Assembly: GCA_001777665.1 (NCBI GenBank)
Contig: MFEQ01000001.1
Coordinates: 1 to 35,162 of the forward strand
Source of the DNA: Candidatus Doudnabacteria bacterium RIFCSPHIGHO2_02_FULL_42_25
GTDB taxonomy: Bacteria > Patescibacteriota > Doudnabacteria > UBA920 > O2-02-FULL-48-8
DNA length: 35,162 nucleotides
Reading direction: 5' to 3'
Shown: positions 9,434 through 18,376 of the stretch, piece after piece
How the letters are laid out: every line of letters begins with the position of its first letter
Numbering within the stretch: position 1 is the stretch's first letter
Notes under the pieces: model-generated
Told to the model about the DNA's origin: nothing
Databases searched by the model: none
What the model saw: the letters and a program-made list of their open reading frames with translations, nothing else
Position numbers and translations under genes: made by a program

Positions 9434-10054
9434 TCATGGTCGTGATGGATAATATCTCTCAGTAAAGGTACTCTGGAGGTTAACTTTCGCTTGGTCTTCG
9501 GTGCTCCCACCCGTATTACTGGATACTTCCAAAATGATGGTCACTGAAGGTTGGATGTTTGATACGTATGGTGGCAGAAAAGGATCGACTTCTGGAAGAA
9601 CTCGAAACTCAAGATTGGTAATTTTAACTGCGTCACTCGTCAAATCCGCCGGTGGTGACCCATTTTTTTCCATAGTAATCTTACAAACTCCTAAAACACA
9701 CGCGAGCGTAAATGACTCTGAATCTCCGGCCTGGTTGATAATATGCAACTGATCGGGATTGTCAGCCGTGCCGCCATATCCAGGATGAGCATAATCGATT
9801 CTTCCGCTGCGGACTTCTTTGGCCAGAAAGTCCATGATATACCTGGCGTTCTGGACCACAGCGCGTTCGGCTCTCGTTTTCCGGTCTAATCTGATGGCAG
9901 AAATATAAATCGCCACAATGGAGCTGATTACAAAAGCGAAGATCCCTGCGGAAACGACTGCCTCAATTAATGTGAACCCCGTTAGAGATTTATTATTTTT
10001 TTTACCGTTAGATAATTTAACTATCTCTAACGGGGTGAAGCCCTTCTGTCTCAT
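9434..10054 (-). CDS. Minor pilin (PilW/PilJ-like) with prepilin motif
   Basis: LTGFTLIEAVVSAGIFAFVISSIVAIYIS; preceded by a second, partial prepilin-like motif KGFTPLEI. Confidence 0.8.
   Translation of the reverse strand: MRQKGFTPLEIVKLSNGKKNNKSLTGFTLIEAVVSAGIFAFVISSIVAIYISAIRLDRKTRAERAVVQNARYIMDFLAKEVRSGRIDYAHPGYGGTADNPDQLHIINQAGDSESFTLACVLGVCKITMEKNGSPPADLTSDAVKITNLEFRVLPEVDPFLPPYVSNIQPSVTIILEVSSNTGGSTEDQAKVNLQSTFTERYYPSRP
9974..10036. repeat. CCCCGTTAGAGAT palindromic repeat inside the minor pilin gene
   Basis: AACCCCGTTAGAGATTTATT...CCGTTAGATAATTTAACTATCTCTAACGGGGTGAA. Confidence 0.8.
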
Positions 10055-10737
10055 TTGTAATCCTTCCAGTTAGTCATGGTTTCTTCGACTATGGTTTTAC
10101 AGGCAGTAATGAATGCTTGCGGTCCTGCGGTATCAGATAGATTGACATTGGTATTATCATTAGGAACTGCTGTACAATTTCGTCCATCCCAGACCACTAT
10201 TGATTTTACATTCATAGCAGGATTAACAGCCTTGTATGGCGGGTCAGACTCATCAAAAGAAATTATAATCTGCCTCGCGTAATTAGTAATGGTTCCGCTA
10301 CTCTCATGTGAAAAAATTCCTGAGGCATCCGTATAAAGTCTGATTTGAGAAAAATTGTTCCCGCCTTGTATTCGCCAATCGTTAAGTGGCGCATTGAGTT
10401 GGACACGCAAACGCTGATTATCTTCATATGCTCCACTGGCGTCCACAGGATATGGGTTCGCTTGAAAAACACCAGGATAACAATCTCGATCCACATCATC
10501 TGGCGGAGCACACAATCCAAATGTTGCTGTGTTACTTAGCCAATTCGAGTCCCGCATCATCCGAATCACGTCTAGCCCTTCCCGAGCCAGGTTCGACGCC
10601 ACCACTTCCCTTTCCACGATTTGACCTCGGGAAAAAGCATACACAGCCACACCCACCAAAACAGTCAGTCCGGTGACTAATATAAAAATTGCTCCGATGG
10701 TTTCAATCAAACTTTGACCTTTTTGATTTTTTTTCAT
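10051..10737 (-). CDS. Minor pilin (PilV-like)
   Basis: KGQSLIETIGAIFILVTGLTVLVGVAVYAF prepilin-like N-terminus; operon context. Confidence 0.75.
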   Translation of the reverse strand: MKKNQKGQSLIETIGAIFILVTGLTVLVGVAVYAFSRGQIVEREVVASNLAREGLDVIRMMRDSNWLSNTATFGLCAPPDDVDRDCYPGVFQANPYPVDASGAYEDNQRLRVQLNAPLNDWRIQGGNNFSQIRLYTDASGIFSHESSGTITNYARQIIISFDESDPPYKAVNPAMNVKSIVVWDGRNCTAVPNDNTNVNLSDTAGPQAFITACKTIVEETMTNWKDYK

Positions 10738-10772
10738 GACCTGAAAATTATTATCATCTAAATTATACCAAA

Positions 10773-11321
10773 TTATTGGTCGATCCGGCCAGTAACGCTG
10801 TCAACAGTGATGGTTCGGCTCACCGACCCATCCAGAGTCTCCACGACAATATTCAATGTTGGGTTCCCCGGAATAACCCCGAGGTCGGAATCAAAAGTAA
10901 TTTGTCCAAAGGGCAAAGCAAATCTCGTTTCCGTCCAAACATAACTGGTAGCGTCCGCCGTGATTTCTCTAAATCGGACGTTGCCAGGCAGTGAGTAAGT
11001 TTCAATTAGATCATCGCCAGCACAAATATTTCGTGCCTTGACTTCATAAATATTCGTTGAAGTATCAACTCGCAAAAAATAGTATGCGGCTGTCCGACAG
11101 GAAGCATTATTATTCGAAGTTTGTCGACCGGATAAAGTTAAGTTTTGGGTAAAGTTAAACGCCCCGATCACACCATCCGCAGCGATAGCCGCTTGCCGGC
11201 TTCGCTCTCCCTTTCGATAATTAGCAACACTAACCCCGGCAATCAGGGTGATAATGAAAATAGTAACTATCAGTTCAATTAGTGTAAATCCAGCACCACT
11301 TTTCAAAGAAGTTTGTTTCAT
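10773..11321 (-). CDS. GspH/FimT-like minor pseudopilin
   Basis: GAGFTLIELIVTIFIITLIAGVSVANYRKGERSRQ. Confidence 0.85.
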   Translation of the reverse strand: MKQTSLKSGAGFTLIELIVTIFIITLIAGVSVANYRKGERSRQAAIAADGVIGAFNFTQNLTLSGRQTSNNNASCRTAAYYFLRVDTSTNIYEVKARNICAGDDLIETYSLPGNVRFREITADATSYVWTETRFALPFGQITFDSDLGVIPGNPTLNIVVETLDGSVSRTITVDSVTGRIDQ

Positions 11322-12079
11322 AATCCCAATAAATTATAGTACCAGTCAGCCAAATCCTGCCCATAGAGCATTATTAGTATAGCAGAAATCGATAAAAATA
11401 CCCCAAAGGGCAGTTCAGAACTTAGCTTTTTCCGGCCAGTGATTAATAAGCCGACTCCGACAATTGCTCCCATAAAATAAGCAAGTAAAAGCATAACCAG
11501 CCCTAGTTTCAGTCCGAAGATGCTTCCTAACAGTAAGCCCAATTTGACATCACCAAATCCGATCCAACGGCCTTTCGAAACAAAATATTGGGCAGCAAAA
11601 AATCCTGAAATAACCAAAGCTCCGATTATGCCCTCGACAAAAAATCCCGTAGACAAATTATAGATTGTGGCCAAAATCAGTGCTGGATAGATAACAACGT
11701 CCAAAATTAAAAAATGTTTAAAATCAAAAACTGCAATGATAATCAGAAAACAGATAACAGTTAACAGATACCAAAATTCAGAGGTCAGAAGTCGGAAGTC
11801 GGAACTAAGAGCTAATAATACAAAGACTAATCCCGTGACTAGCTCTACCAACGGGTACTGCCAGGAAATTTTCTTATGGCAATATCGGCATTTGCCGCTG
11901 AGGATCATGAAGCTAACGACAGGGATCAGATCCATGGGACTCAATTCATGCTTGCAGTGAACACAGTGTGAACGACCTCTAATTATGGATTCGGATGAGT
12001 GTAAACGAAAAATGACAGCATTGAGAAAGCTGCCGACGATTAAGCCAAATACGAAGACAATTACGATCATGATTGACAA
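11318..12079 (-). CDS. pilD: Prepilin peptidase (A24 family)
   Basis: 253 aa; CVHCKHELSPMDLIPVVSF...CRYCHKKISWQYPLVE, GFGDVKLGLLLG catalytic region. Confidence 0.95.
   Translation of the reverse strand: MSIMIVIVFVFGLIVGSFLNAVIFRLHSSESIIRGRSHCVHCKHELSPMDLIPVVSFMILSGKCRYCHKKISWQYPLVELVTGLVFVLLALSSDFRLLTSEFWYLLTVICFLIIIAVFDFKHFLILDVVIYPALILATIYNLSTGFFVEGIIGALVISGFFAAQYFVSKGRWIGFGDVKLGLLLGSIFGLKLGLVMLLLAYFMGAIVGVGLLITGRKKLSSELPFGVFLSISAILIMLYGQDLADWYYNLLGL
11777..11806. repeat. Heptad-repeat fragment within pilD coding sequence
   Basis: TTCAGAGGTCAGAAGTCGGAAGTCGGAACT. Confidence 0.75.
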
Positions 12080-12384
12080 CGGTTTAATTTGTAATCATTG
12101 CCACCAGCCAATCGCTCATAAGTATACGAGCAATTAGAGTAAGACGGATAAAATTCTAAATAAAGCTCAATGTCTTTCGGCTGGCCATTGTCCGTCTGCG
12201 GATAAAAGCCATTGACCTCAAAATATATTTTTAAGGCTTCTTCTATTTTTTCAACATCAGCAATCCGCTGGCGGGTAGTAGCTTCGGATTTCGCATTCAC
12301 AAATGCCAAAACAATCGTACTAGCTGATAGAACAACAATCAATCCTAGAACGATCAGCTTATAAATGTTTAGATTTTGAACCAT
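12067..12384 (-). CDS. Pilin-like membrane protein lacking a canonical GFTLIE motif
   Basis: N-terminal TM, then ATTRQRIADVEKIEEALKIYFEVNGFYPQ as in pilin alpha1 regions; between pilA-like and pilD genes. Confidence 0.65.
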   Translation of the reverse strand: MVQNLNIYKLIVLGLIVVLSASTIVLAFVNAKSEATTRQRIADVEKIEEALKIYFEVNGFYPQTDNGQPKDIELYLEFYPSYSNCSYTYERLAGGNDYKLNRCQS

Positions 12385-12420
12385 ATACCTAAGGAGCTAA
12401 ATCAAATTCGCTACTTAGGT

Positions 12421-12460
12421 ATATCCCGTAGTCCGCCAGCTGGCGGATATTACGGGATAT
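12421..12460. repeat. Nested palindrome between pilin genes
   Basis: ATATCCCGTAGTCCGCCAGCTGGCGGATATTACGGGATAT. Confidence 0.8.
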
Positions 12461-12466
12461 ATAGAT

Positions 12467-12952
12467 TTATTGCAAACCTTTTTCGGAAGCTGTAACTAGA
12501 CCTGGTCCAAATCCACCAGATGTTCCTTCCAACCCAAACGTGATCGTGTATTCAGTATTACTGGCTGAACTATAGGTGTAAATCAGTGCGGAAGGGTCGG
12601 CTGGAGTCGGATTGCTCGGGATCGTCGCTAAGAAAGTTCCGAAAGTTGTGCCTGCAGAGGTACAAGGGGTACCGTCACTAACCTCGTCCTGCAGAGCAGC
12701 TATTCCAACTGTTGTAATTGGCGCTGGTGGGTTAACATCATCATCAGGATAACCACCACAGTCATTGTAGTAAAGCTCTAACGCGGTCATGATTTGACGC
12801 ACATCTGCTAGACGTCTGGCGTCTCGAGACTTAGCCCTGGCCGAGTTCAGAGAGACCAAAACCACTGCTGCCAAAATTCCAATAATGGCGATAACTACCA
12901 ATAATTCAATCAATGTAAACCCTTTTGACCCTTGAGATTTAAAATTAAACAT
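12467..12952 (-). CDS. pilA: Type IV major pilin-like protein
   Basis: KGFTLIELLVVIAIIGILAAVVLVSLNSARAKSRDARRLADVRQIMTALELYYNDCGGYP. Confidence 0.93.
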   Translation of the reverse strand: MFNFKSQGSKGFTLIELLVVIAIIGILAAVVLVSLNSARAKSRDARRLADVRQIMTALELYYNDCGGYPDDDVNPPAPITTVGIAALQDEVSDGTPCTSAGTTFGTFLATIPSNPTPADPSALIYTYSSASNTEYTITFGLEGTSGGFGPGLVTASEKGLQ

Positions 12953-13076
12953 TTACTTACACCCCCTTCCAATGCTGGAAAAGCATTGCAATACTAAAGA
13001 AAACAAGGCGCCTTTGAAAGCCGTCTCCTTTCGAATTGCTTAGGTTTTCCTTAAATTAATTTTTGTATCCATTCGA

Positions 13077-14279
13077 CTATGCAGCACTAGCTAAATTATA
13101 TATCGGCATTAAAATTCCTGCAACTATGGTTGCCACAGCGACCCCTAACAACAACATGACAATTGGTTCCAGTAAAGTCGTCAAAACCTTTAGGTTCGAA
13201 TCCACTTCTTTCTCATAAAAGCCCGCGAGCTTCTCCAAAATTTCCTGAAGTTGACCTGTACTCTCCCCGATCTGCGTCATTTGCGCCACAATCACGGGAA
13301 ATTCCGGGCTGGCTGTCAGAGCCGAGGCCACACTTTTACCGTTTCGAACTTGGGTTCCGGCTTTCATGACTATATCCCTATAAACCACGTTCCCGATAAT
13401 ATCAGCCACTGAATCTAACGCCTGGACAATTGGAATGCCACCTGCAATTAAGGTCGCAAGGTTTCGGGCAAACCTAGCCATATATATTTTCTCAAACAAA
13501 TTGCCAAAAATAGGTAAATGAATTTTAAACCGATCGATGACATAACGACCGCCTGCCGTTCGAGCATAGAAAATCAGCAAGCCAATTGAGACTACTAAAA
13601 AAGCAAGAACTAAGACCCAATACTTAGAGAAAAATCCCGTAACTACCACTAAAATTTTGGTTGTAATCGGTAATTCAACATTGGATTCCGTCAGCACTGA
13701 AATCATAGGTGGGAGGACATAGACCATCATCAGGAACCCCACGACTATCAAAGCGGCAACCACAAACGCCGGATAAGTCATGGCTGAAATAAATTTCGAA
13801 CGCAAATCATAATCTTTCTCCATCTGATTCGCCAAGTACGACAACGATTCGTCCATTTTTCCTGATAACTCTCCAGCCCGCAACAAATTCACAAACATGT
13901 CGGAAAAAATCTGGGGATGACGAGCAATAGCCGAAGACAGACTTTCGCCGCCCTCGACATGAGAACCGATATCTTTTATTGTCGATTTCAATTTTGCTGA
14001 ACTGACCTGACTTTCCAGAATCCGCAAAGCCTGCACAATTGAAATTTTAGCATCGATCAAAGTTGCCAGCTGCCTCGTAAATAAGACCAACTCTTTGACA
14101 GAGACAGAATCGAAAAGCCGCAACCGCTCCAGCATATCGAGTTTGGTAAACGGGGCGATTTTGATCACGATCAAGCCATGAGCTCGAACAATTTCCGTAG
14201 CTTTCGCCTCATCCACGGCTTCCACTGTTCCTGTCCGAAACCCTCCTTCATTATCTCTGGCATTATATAAAAATTCCAT
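13077..14279 (-). CDS. pilC: Type IV pilus inner-membrane platform protein PilC
   Basis: 400 aa; GspF/PilC repeats (LVLFTRQLATLIDAKISIVQALRIL; FARNLATLIAGGIPIVQALD). Confidence 0.95.
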   Translation of the reverse strand: MEFLYNARDNEGGFRTGTVEAVDEAKATEIVRAHGLIVIKIAPFTKLDMLERLRLFDSVSVKELVLFTRQLATLIDAKISIVQALRILESQVSSAKLKSTIKDIGSHVEGGESLSSAIARHPQIFSDMFVNLLRAGELSGKMDESLSYLANQMEKDYDLRSKFISAMTYPAFVVAALIVVGFLMMVYVLPPMISVLTESNVELPITTKILVVVTGFFSKYWVLVLAFLVVSIGLLIFYARTAGGRYVIDRFKIHLPIFGNLFEKIYMARFARNLATLIAGGIPIVQALDSVADIIGNVVYRDIVMKAGTQVRNGKSVASALTASPEFPVIVAQMTQIGESTGQLQEILEKLAGFYEKEVDSNLKVLTTLLEPIVMLLLGVAVATIVAGILMPIYNLASAA

Positions 14280-14296
14280 AGAATCTCGTTAATATC

Positions 14297-15376
14297 TTAA
14301 TGCTTTAATAAGCCCTGGAATAGATCATGATCTGACACAAACATAATTACGTCTTCCAACCGACAAGTGTTCGTCCGAACCAGTTTGGCTAAGCTGTAGT
14401 CTAATGAAATCATACCATGAGATTGAGAGGTATGGATAATATTCGGCAACTCATAAGTTTTGTTTTCGCGGATAACATTGGCCACAGCGTTGCTGTTTAA
14501 CATAATTTCCACGGCCGGAACGCGGCCCCCACCAATTTTTGGCAACAGCCTTTGTGAGATTACAGCCACCAGAATGTTTGAAAGTTGCGCCCGGATTTGA
14601 TTCTGCTGGTGCGAAGGAAAAACGTCAATGATGCGATCAATGGTTTGAGCTGCATCGTTCGTGTGGACGGTGGCAAACACCAAGTGTCCTGTTTCAGCCA
14701 CAGTAATAGTCGTGGCAATAGATTCCAAGTCACGCATTTCACCAACCAAAATGACGTTGGCGTCTTCGCGAAGAACACTCTTTAGAGCACGGCCAAACGC
14801 TTGGGTATCAGAACCGACCTCGCGCTGGTTGATCAAAGACTTGTCAGGAATATAAACGTATTCAATCGGATCTTCTATGGTCACGATATTCTCTGCTCTC
14901 GTATGATTCACTAAATCAATCAACGAGGCTTGGCTGGTCGATTTCCCGTGTCCAGTAGGACCAACAAACAAAATCAAGCCTTGTTTATGATTAATCAATT
15001 CTTTCAGTTGTGGTGGCAAATTCAATTCTTCGATAGTTTTGACTTTGTTCGAAATCAAACGAAGAGCCGCGGACATAAACCCTTTTTGGAAATAAGCGTT
15101 AACCCGGAAACGAATATTATCTTTGAAAGAAAATGAAAAATCCATTTCGCGTTCAGTCATCAGCTGTTGATTGCGTTCGGGAGTTTCCAGCAACACCGCG
15201 ACCATAGCTGCAATCGCGTTGCCTGAAAGTACTTCGTACTCTTTGAGTTCCACTAACTCGCTGTCGATTCGAAGTGTCGGTGGTTTACCTGCGATCAAGT
15301 GCAAATCAGAGGCATTGCGCTGCAAAACCATGGTCAATAATTTGTTTACTTCGAGTTCTGTTGATTTATACGGCAT
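14297..15376 (-). CDS. pilT: Twitching motility ATPase PilT
   Basis: GPTGHGKSTSQASLIDLVN Walker A, IVTIEDPIEYV, ILVGEMRDLESIATTITVAETGHLVFATVHTNDA. Start at MPYKST preferred over the upstream methionine in the track. Confidence 0.94.
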   Translation of the reverse strand: MPYKSTELEVNKLLTMVLQRNASDLHLIAGKPPTLRIDSELVELKEYEVLSGNAIAAMVAVLLETPERNQQLMTEREMDFSFSFKDNIRFRVNAYFQKGFMSAALRLISNKVKTIEELNLPPQLKELINHKQGLILFVGPTGHGKSTSQASLIDLVNHTRAENIVTIEDPIEYVYIPDKSLINQREVGSDTQAFGRALKSVLREDANVILVGEMRDLESIATTITVAETGHLVFATVHTNDAAQTIDRIIDVFPSHQQNQIRAQLSNILVAVISQRLLPKIGGGRVPAVEIMLNSNAVANVIRENKTYELPNIIHTSQSHGMISLDYSLAKLVRTNTCRLEDVIMFVSDHDLFQGLLKH

Positions 15377-15737
15377 GCATTTGATGAATTTTATGAATAC
15401 GATCAAGTAAGAAATCTGGACTGCAATTCCTGGTATCCAACCAGTCTGAAGCTCCCAAACCTAATGCTTCAGAATTATCATGATAAGTGGTCAAGAAAAT
15501 AAAAGGCACGGCTTGGTGAATTGGATGCTGTCTCACAAAGCGCAGGAACGAAATTCCAGATAACAAAGGTAATTCGTAATCACTGACGACGATCGAAGGC
15601 GGGTTTGCACGAAATCTTCTGATGGCAGTAAGTCCATCATGAGCGCTATCGACATTGAAACGCGTACCCAGATGCTTGGCATAAATTCCCGATAATTTGT
15701 AATCCGGGTGGACAAATAATAATTTTTTTTCGATCAT
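15366..15737 (-). CDS. CheY-like receiver-domain protein, degenerate
   Basis: IVVSDYELPLLSG phospho-acceptor region; located between pilB and pilT, overlapping pilT. Confidence 0.85.
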   Translation of the reverse strand: MIEKKLLFVHPDYKLSGIYAKHLGTRFNVDSAHDGLTAIRRFRANPPSIVVSDYELPLLSGISFLRFVRQHPIHQAVPFIFLTTYHDNSEALGLGASDWLDTRNCSPDFLLDRIHKIHQMHAV

Positions 15738-15738
15738 A

Positions 15739-17511
15739 TTATTCTTTAGTAACTCTGATGACCTCTTCGACAGTCGTGACTCCTGCTAAGGCTTTCAGGA
15801 TCCCGTCTTGCTGCATTGAGATAAATTTTTCATCTTTAACTGCGACTTCTTGAATTTTAATGGCTGGCGTGCGGTCATTAATCAACTCTTGAATTTTTTT
15901 GCTAACAACCAACATTTCGTGGATACCAATTCGGCCTTTATATCCTGAATTACCACAAACTGGACAGCCTCGGCCCATATAAACTTTCGTATTTTTGATA
16001 TCATATCCTTTATATTCTTCCGCATCGACATTGGCTAAATGTTCCGTAATAAATTTCTGGACCGCTTCGCTCGGCTTGGTTTCAGTTCGACATTTATCAC
16101 AAATTCTGCGGACCAACCGCTGGGCACCGACGAGGTTGAGGGATGCGGTAAGCAAGAACGGTTCAATTCCCATGTCCACCAATCGCGGAATAGCGCCAAC
16201 TGCGCTATTCGTGTGCAGGGTCGAAAACACCAAGTGTCCGGTCAAAGCAGAATTAACTGCCAGTTCGGCTGTTTCGCGGTCACGGATTTCACCAACCATG
16301 ATAATATTTGGATCTTGGCGTAAAATTGAACGCAACCCAGAAGCAAACGTCAGCCCAATTTCTGGTCGAACCTGGGCTTGATTCACTCCATCAATGAAGT
16401 ACTCGACCGGGTCCTCTAGAGTCACGATATTCACCCCGGGCTTATTCAGAATGCTTAAAATTGCATAGAGAGTGGTTGATTTACCACTACCGGTCGGCCC
16501 AGTAATCAAAAACATTCCGTGGGGCTTGAGAATCGTGCTTTTCACCGCCTCGAGCCTTCGTCCCATGACGCCGAGTTCTTCCAGGGTCGGAGCGCCCATC
16601 GATTTATCTAAAATTCTCAAAACAACTTTCTCCCCGACCACGGTCGGGAATGTCGAAACACGAAAATCGATAGGTTTACTTTCTAAATTTATATGAAATC
16701 GTCCATCTTGAGGAAGCCTTTGTTCGTCGATTTTCAGGTTCGACAAAATTTTAATCCGGGAAACAATCGCACTGTGGACCGATTTCGGAAGAATTAAAGA
16801 ACTATGCAGCACTCCATCAACCCGGTAACGAACTCTTAAATCTTCTTCAGAGGGTTCAACATGAATATCAGAGGCTCTAGCTTCAATCGCGTGGCGGATA
16901 ACAACATCTACAATTTTTGAAATCGGAGCTTCGTCGGATAACTTCTGCTCACCATTATCTGATTTCGTTGGTCGTTTATATTCGGCTGCAACTTTTTCTC
17001 GGGCTTCTTTCTCGACTACTTCTTTTAAGGCCTGAGAAACTTCTGTGCTGACTGAAGCGACGACTGATGAAGCGGCATGGAAACTGATCAGAGAAGTAAT
17101 ATAGACTTCGAGTCGGAAATTATGCTTTTGGGCTAAAAATTCTAAGGCCTGAATGGCCGCCAGGTCAGTCGGGTCAGTAACAGCAACTTTTAAAATATCA
17201 TCTTCCTTTTCAAACGGCACAACTTTATATGTGCTAATCGTATCTTTCGAAACTATCTCCAGCAGGTCTTTGGCAATGCTTTTTCCTCGAAGATCGATAT
17301 ACGGCAGGTTAAAAAAAAGCCCACGGGCGCGAGTCAGATCTTCTTCAGTTAGGTATTTCTCGCTTACTAAAAAGTCAAAGAGGTTGCGGTTGGAGCTGCT
17401 GGCTTCTGCCCGAGCCTTGATCAGATTTTCCCTGGAGATGAATTTTTTTTCCGACAAGAACTCTTCAAAACTCAAGGTTTTCTCTAGGGTGTTAACTGCT
17501 GCTTCTGCCAT
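15739..17511 (-). CDS. pilB: Type IV pilus extension ATPase PilB
   Basis: 590 aa; GPTGSGKSTTLYAIL, ASDIHVEP, IIMVGEIRDRETAELAVNSALTGHLVFSTLHTN, CDKCR...CPVCGNSGYKGRIGIHE. Confidence 0.97.
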   Translation of the reverse strand: MAEAAVNTLEKTLSFEEFLSEKKFISRENLIKARAEASSSNRNLFDFLVSEKYLTEEDLTRARGLFFNLPYIDLRGKSIAKDLLEIVSKDTISTYKVVPFEKEDDILKVAVTDPTDLAAIQALEFLAQKHNFRLEVYITSLISFHAASSVVASVSTEVSQALKEVVEKEAREKVAAEYKRPTKSDNGEQKLSDEAPISKIVDVVIRHAIEARASDIHVEPSEEDLRVRYRVDGVLHSSLILPKSVHSAIVSRIKILSNLKIDEQRLPQDGRFHINLESKPIDFRVSTFPTVVGEKVVLRILDKSMGAPTLEELGVMGRRLEAVKSTILKPHGMFLITGPTGSGKSTTLYAILSILNKPGVNIVTLEDPVEYFIDGVNQAQVRPEIGLTFASGLRSILRQDPNIIMVGEIRDRETAELAVNSALTGHLVFSTLHTNSAVGAIPRLVDMGIEPFLLTASLNLVGAQRLVRRICDKCRTETKPSEAVQKFITEHLANVDAEEYKGYDIKNTKVYMGRGCPVCGNSGYKGRIGIHEMLVVSKKIQELINDRTPAIKIQEVAVKDEKFISMQQDGILKALAGVTTVEEVIRVTKE

Positions 17512-17512
17512 T

Positions 17513-17821
17513 TTAATAGCGATTAAAAGGATCTGGTCGGCCGAGTTGGTTGGCGATATCTAGTGGAGTGTAGCCGCGAAGTTGAGTGTATTCAGGGTTT
17601 TGCAAAACCCCACTGTCAAAAGTCTTACTAGCTGGAAACACCGGAGGAGCTTGAAAAGAACCGGTAGCATCGTTGTCACGGCCACTGTTTGTAACGGGAG
17701 TTATCAAATCAGCTTCAGGAGATGAACCACCACTAAGATTACTCCAGACTAAGATACCAACACTCAAGAGTATGGTTACGACGATGAGAATAATATAAAT
17801 TTTCCTTTTTTTCGGATCCAT
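17513..17821 (-). CDS. Short membrane-anchored protein, PilP-like by position and C-terminus
   Basis: 102 aa, N-terminal TM, C-terminal LGRPDPFNRY; between the pilO-like and pilB genes. Confidence 0.5.
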   Translation of the reverse strand: MDPKKRKIYIILIVVTILLSVGILVWSNLSGGSSPEADLITPVTNSGRDNDATGSFQAPPVFPASKTFDSGVLQNPEYTQLRGYTPLDIANQLGRPDPFNRY

Positions 17822-18376
17822 TTATTTCTGGTAGTAAGTGTTTAATTTAATTTGATAAATCAAAATCGGAGTGGAGTTACTCTGGTCGCCCAAATTATTA
17901 GCTGCGAGTGTGATATTCGTGACATCCATTAACCGCAGATGGAGCTGAATTTTAGTAATAAAATCTTTAAGTTGAGGATACGTGCCGGAAGCACTAAAGC
18001 TGATTCCGACCGGTTGGACAGCATTAACTGCACTAATTTTAGTCGCACTATCCACAATTTGAATTTCACTTAAAACGATGGCACTTTGTCCGGCTAAACT
18101 TTCGATATTCGCCAAAAGATTCGGGACGTCCGGCTCTTTCGCTGGTAAAAACTGGTCAATGTTCGAGGGATTGGAGGCTTGTTGATTATATTTCTCTATA
18201 AAATCCTTAGTGGAATCTAGGGTATCTTGTAACTGTTGATTTTCGGTTTGAGCCAAATTCAAGGCCATTTGTTGAGACGAATAATTCGGCCAAACTGTAT
18301 TATAAAGATAATAGCCACTTGCTAAACAAGCTAAGGTCAGGATAATCGCGTATAAACTTTTGGATTGAATAGACAT
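17822..18376 (-). CDS. pilO: PilO-like pilus assembly protein
   Basis: N-terminal TM, coiled coil, ferredoxin-like segment GISFSASGTYPQLKDFITKIQLHLRLMDVTNI; operon order. Confidence 0.8.
   Translation of the reverse strand: MSIQSKSLYAIILTLACLASGYYLYNTVWPNYSSQQMALNLAQTENQQLQDTLDSTKDFIEKYNQQASNPSNIDQFLPAKEPDVPNLLANIESLAGQSAIVLSEIQIVDSATKISAVNAVQPVGISFSASGTYPQLKDFITKIQLHLRLMDVTNITLAANNLGDQSNSTPILIYQIKLNTYYQK

Noticed and set aside
14560-16381. Antisense and out-of-frame ORFs over pilT and pilB
   Set aside because: Shadow ORFs of highly conserved ATPase genes.
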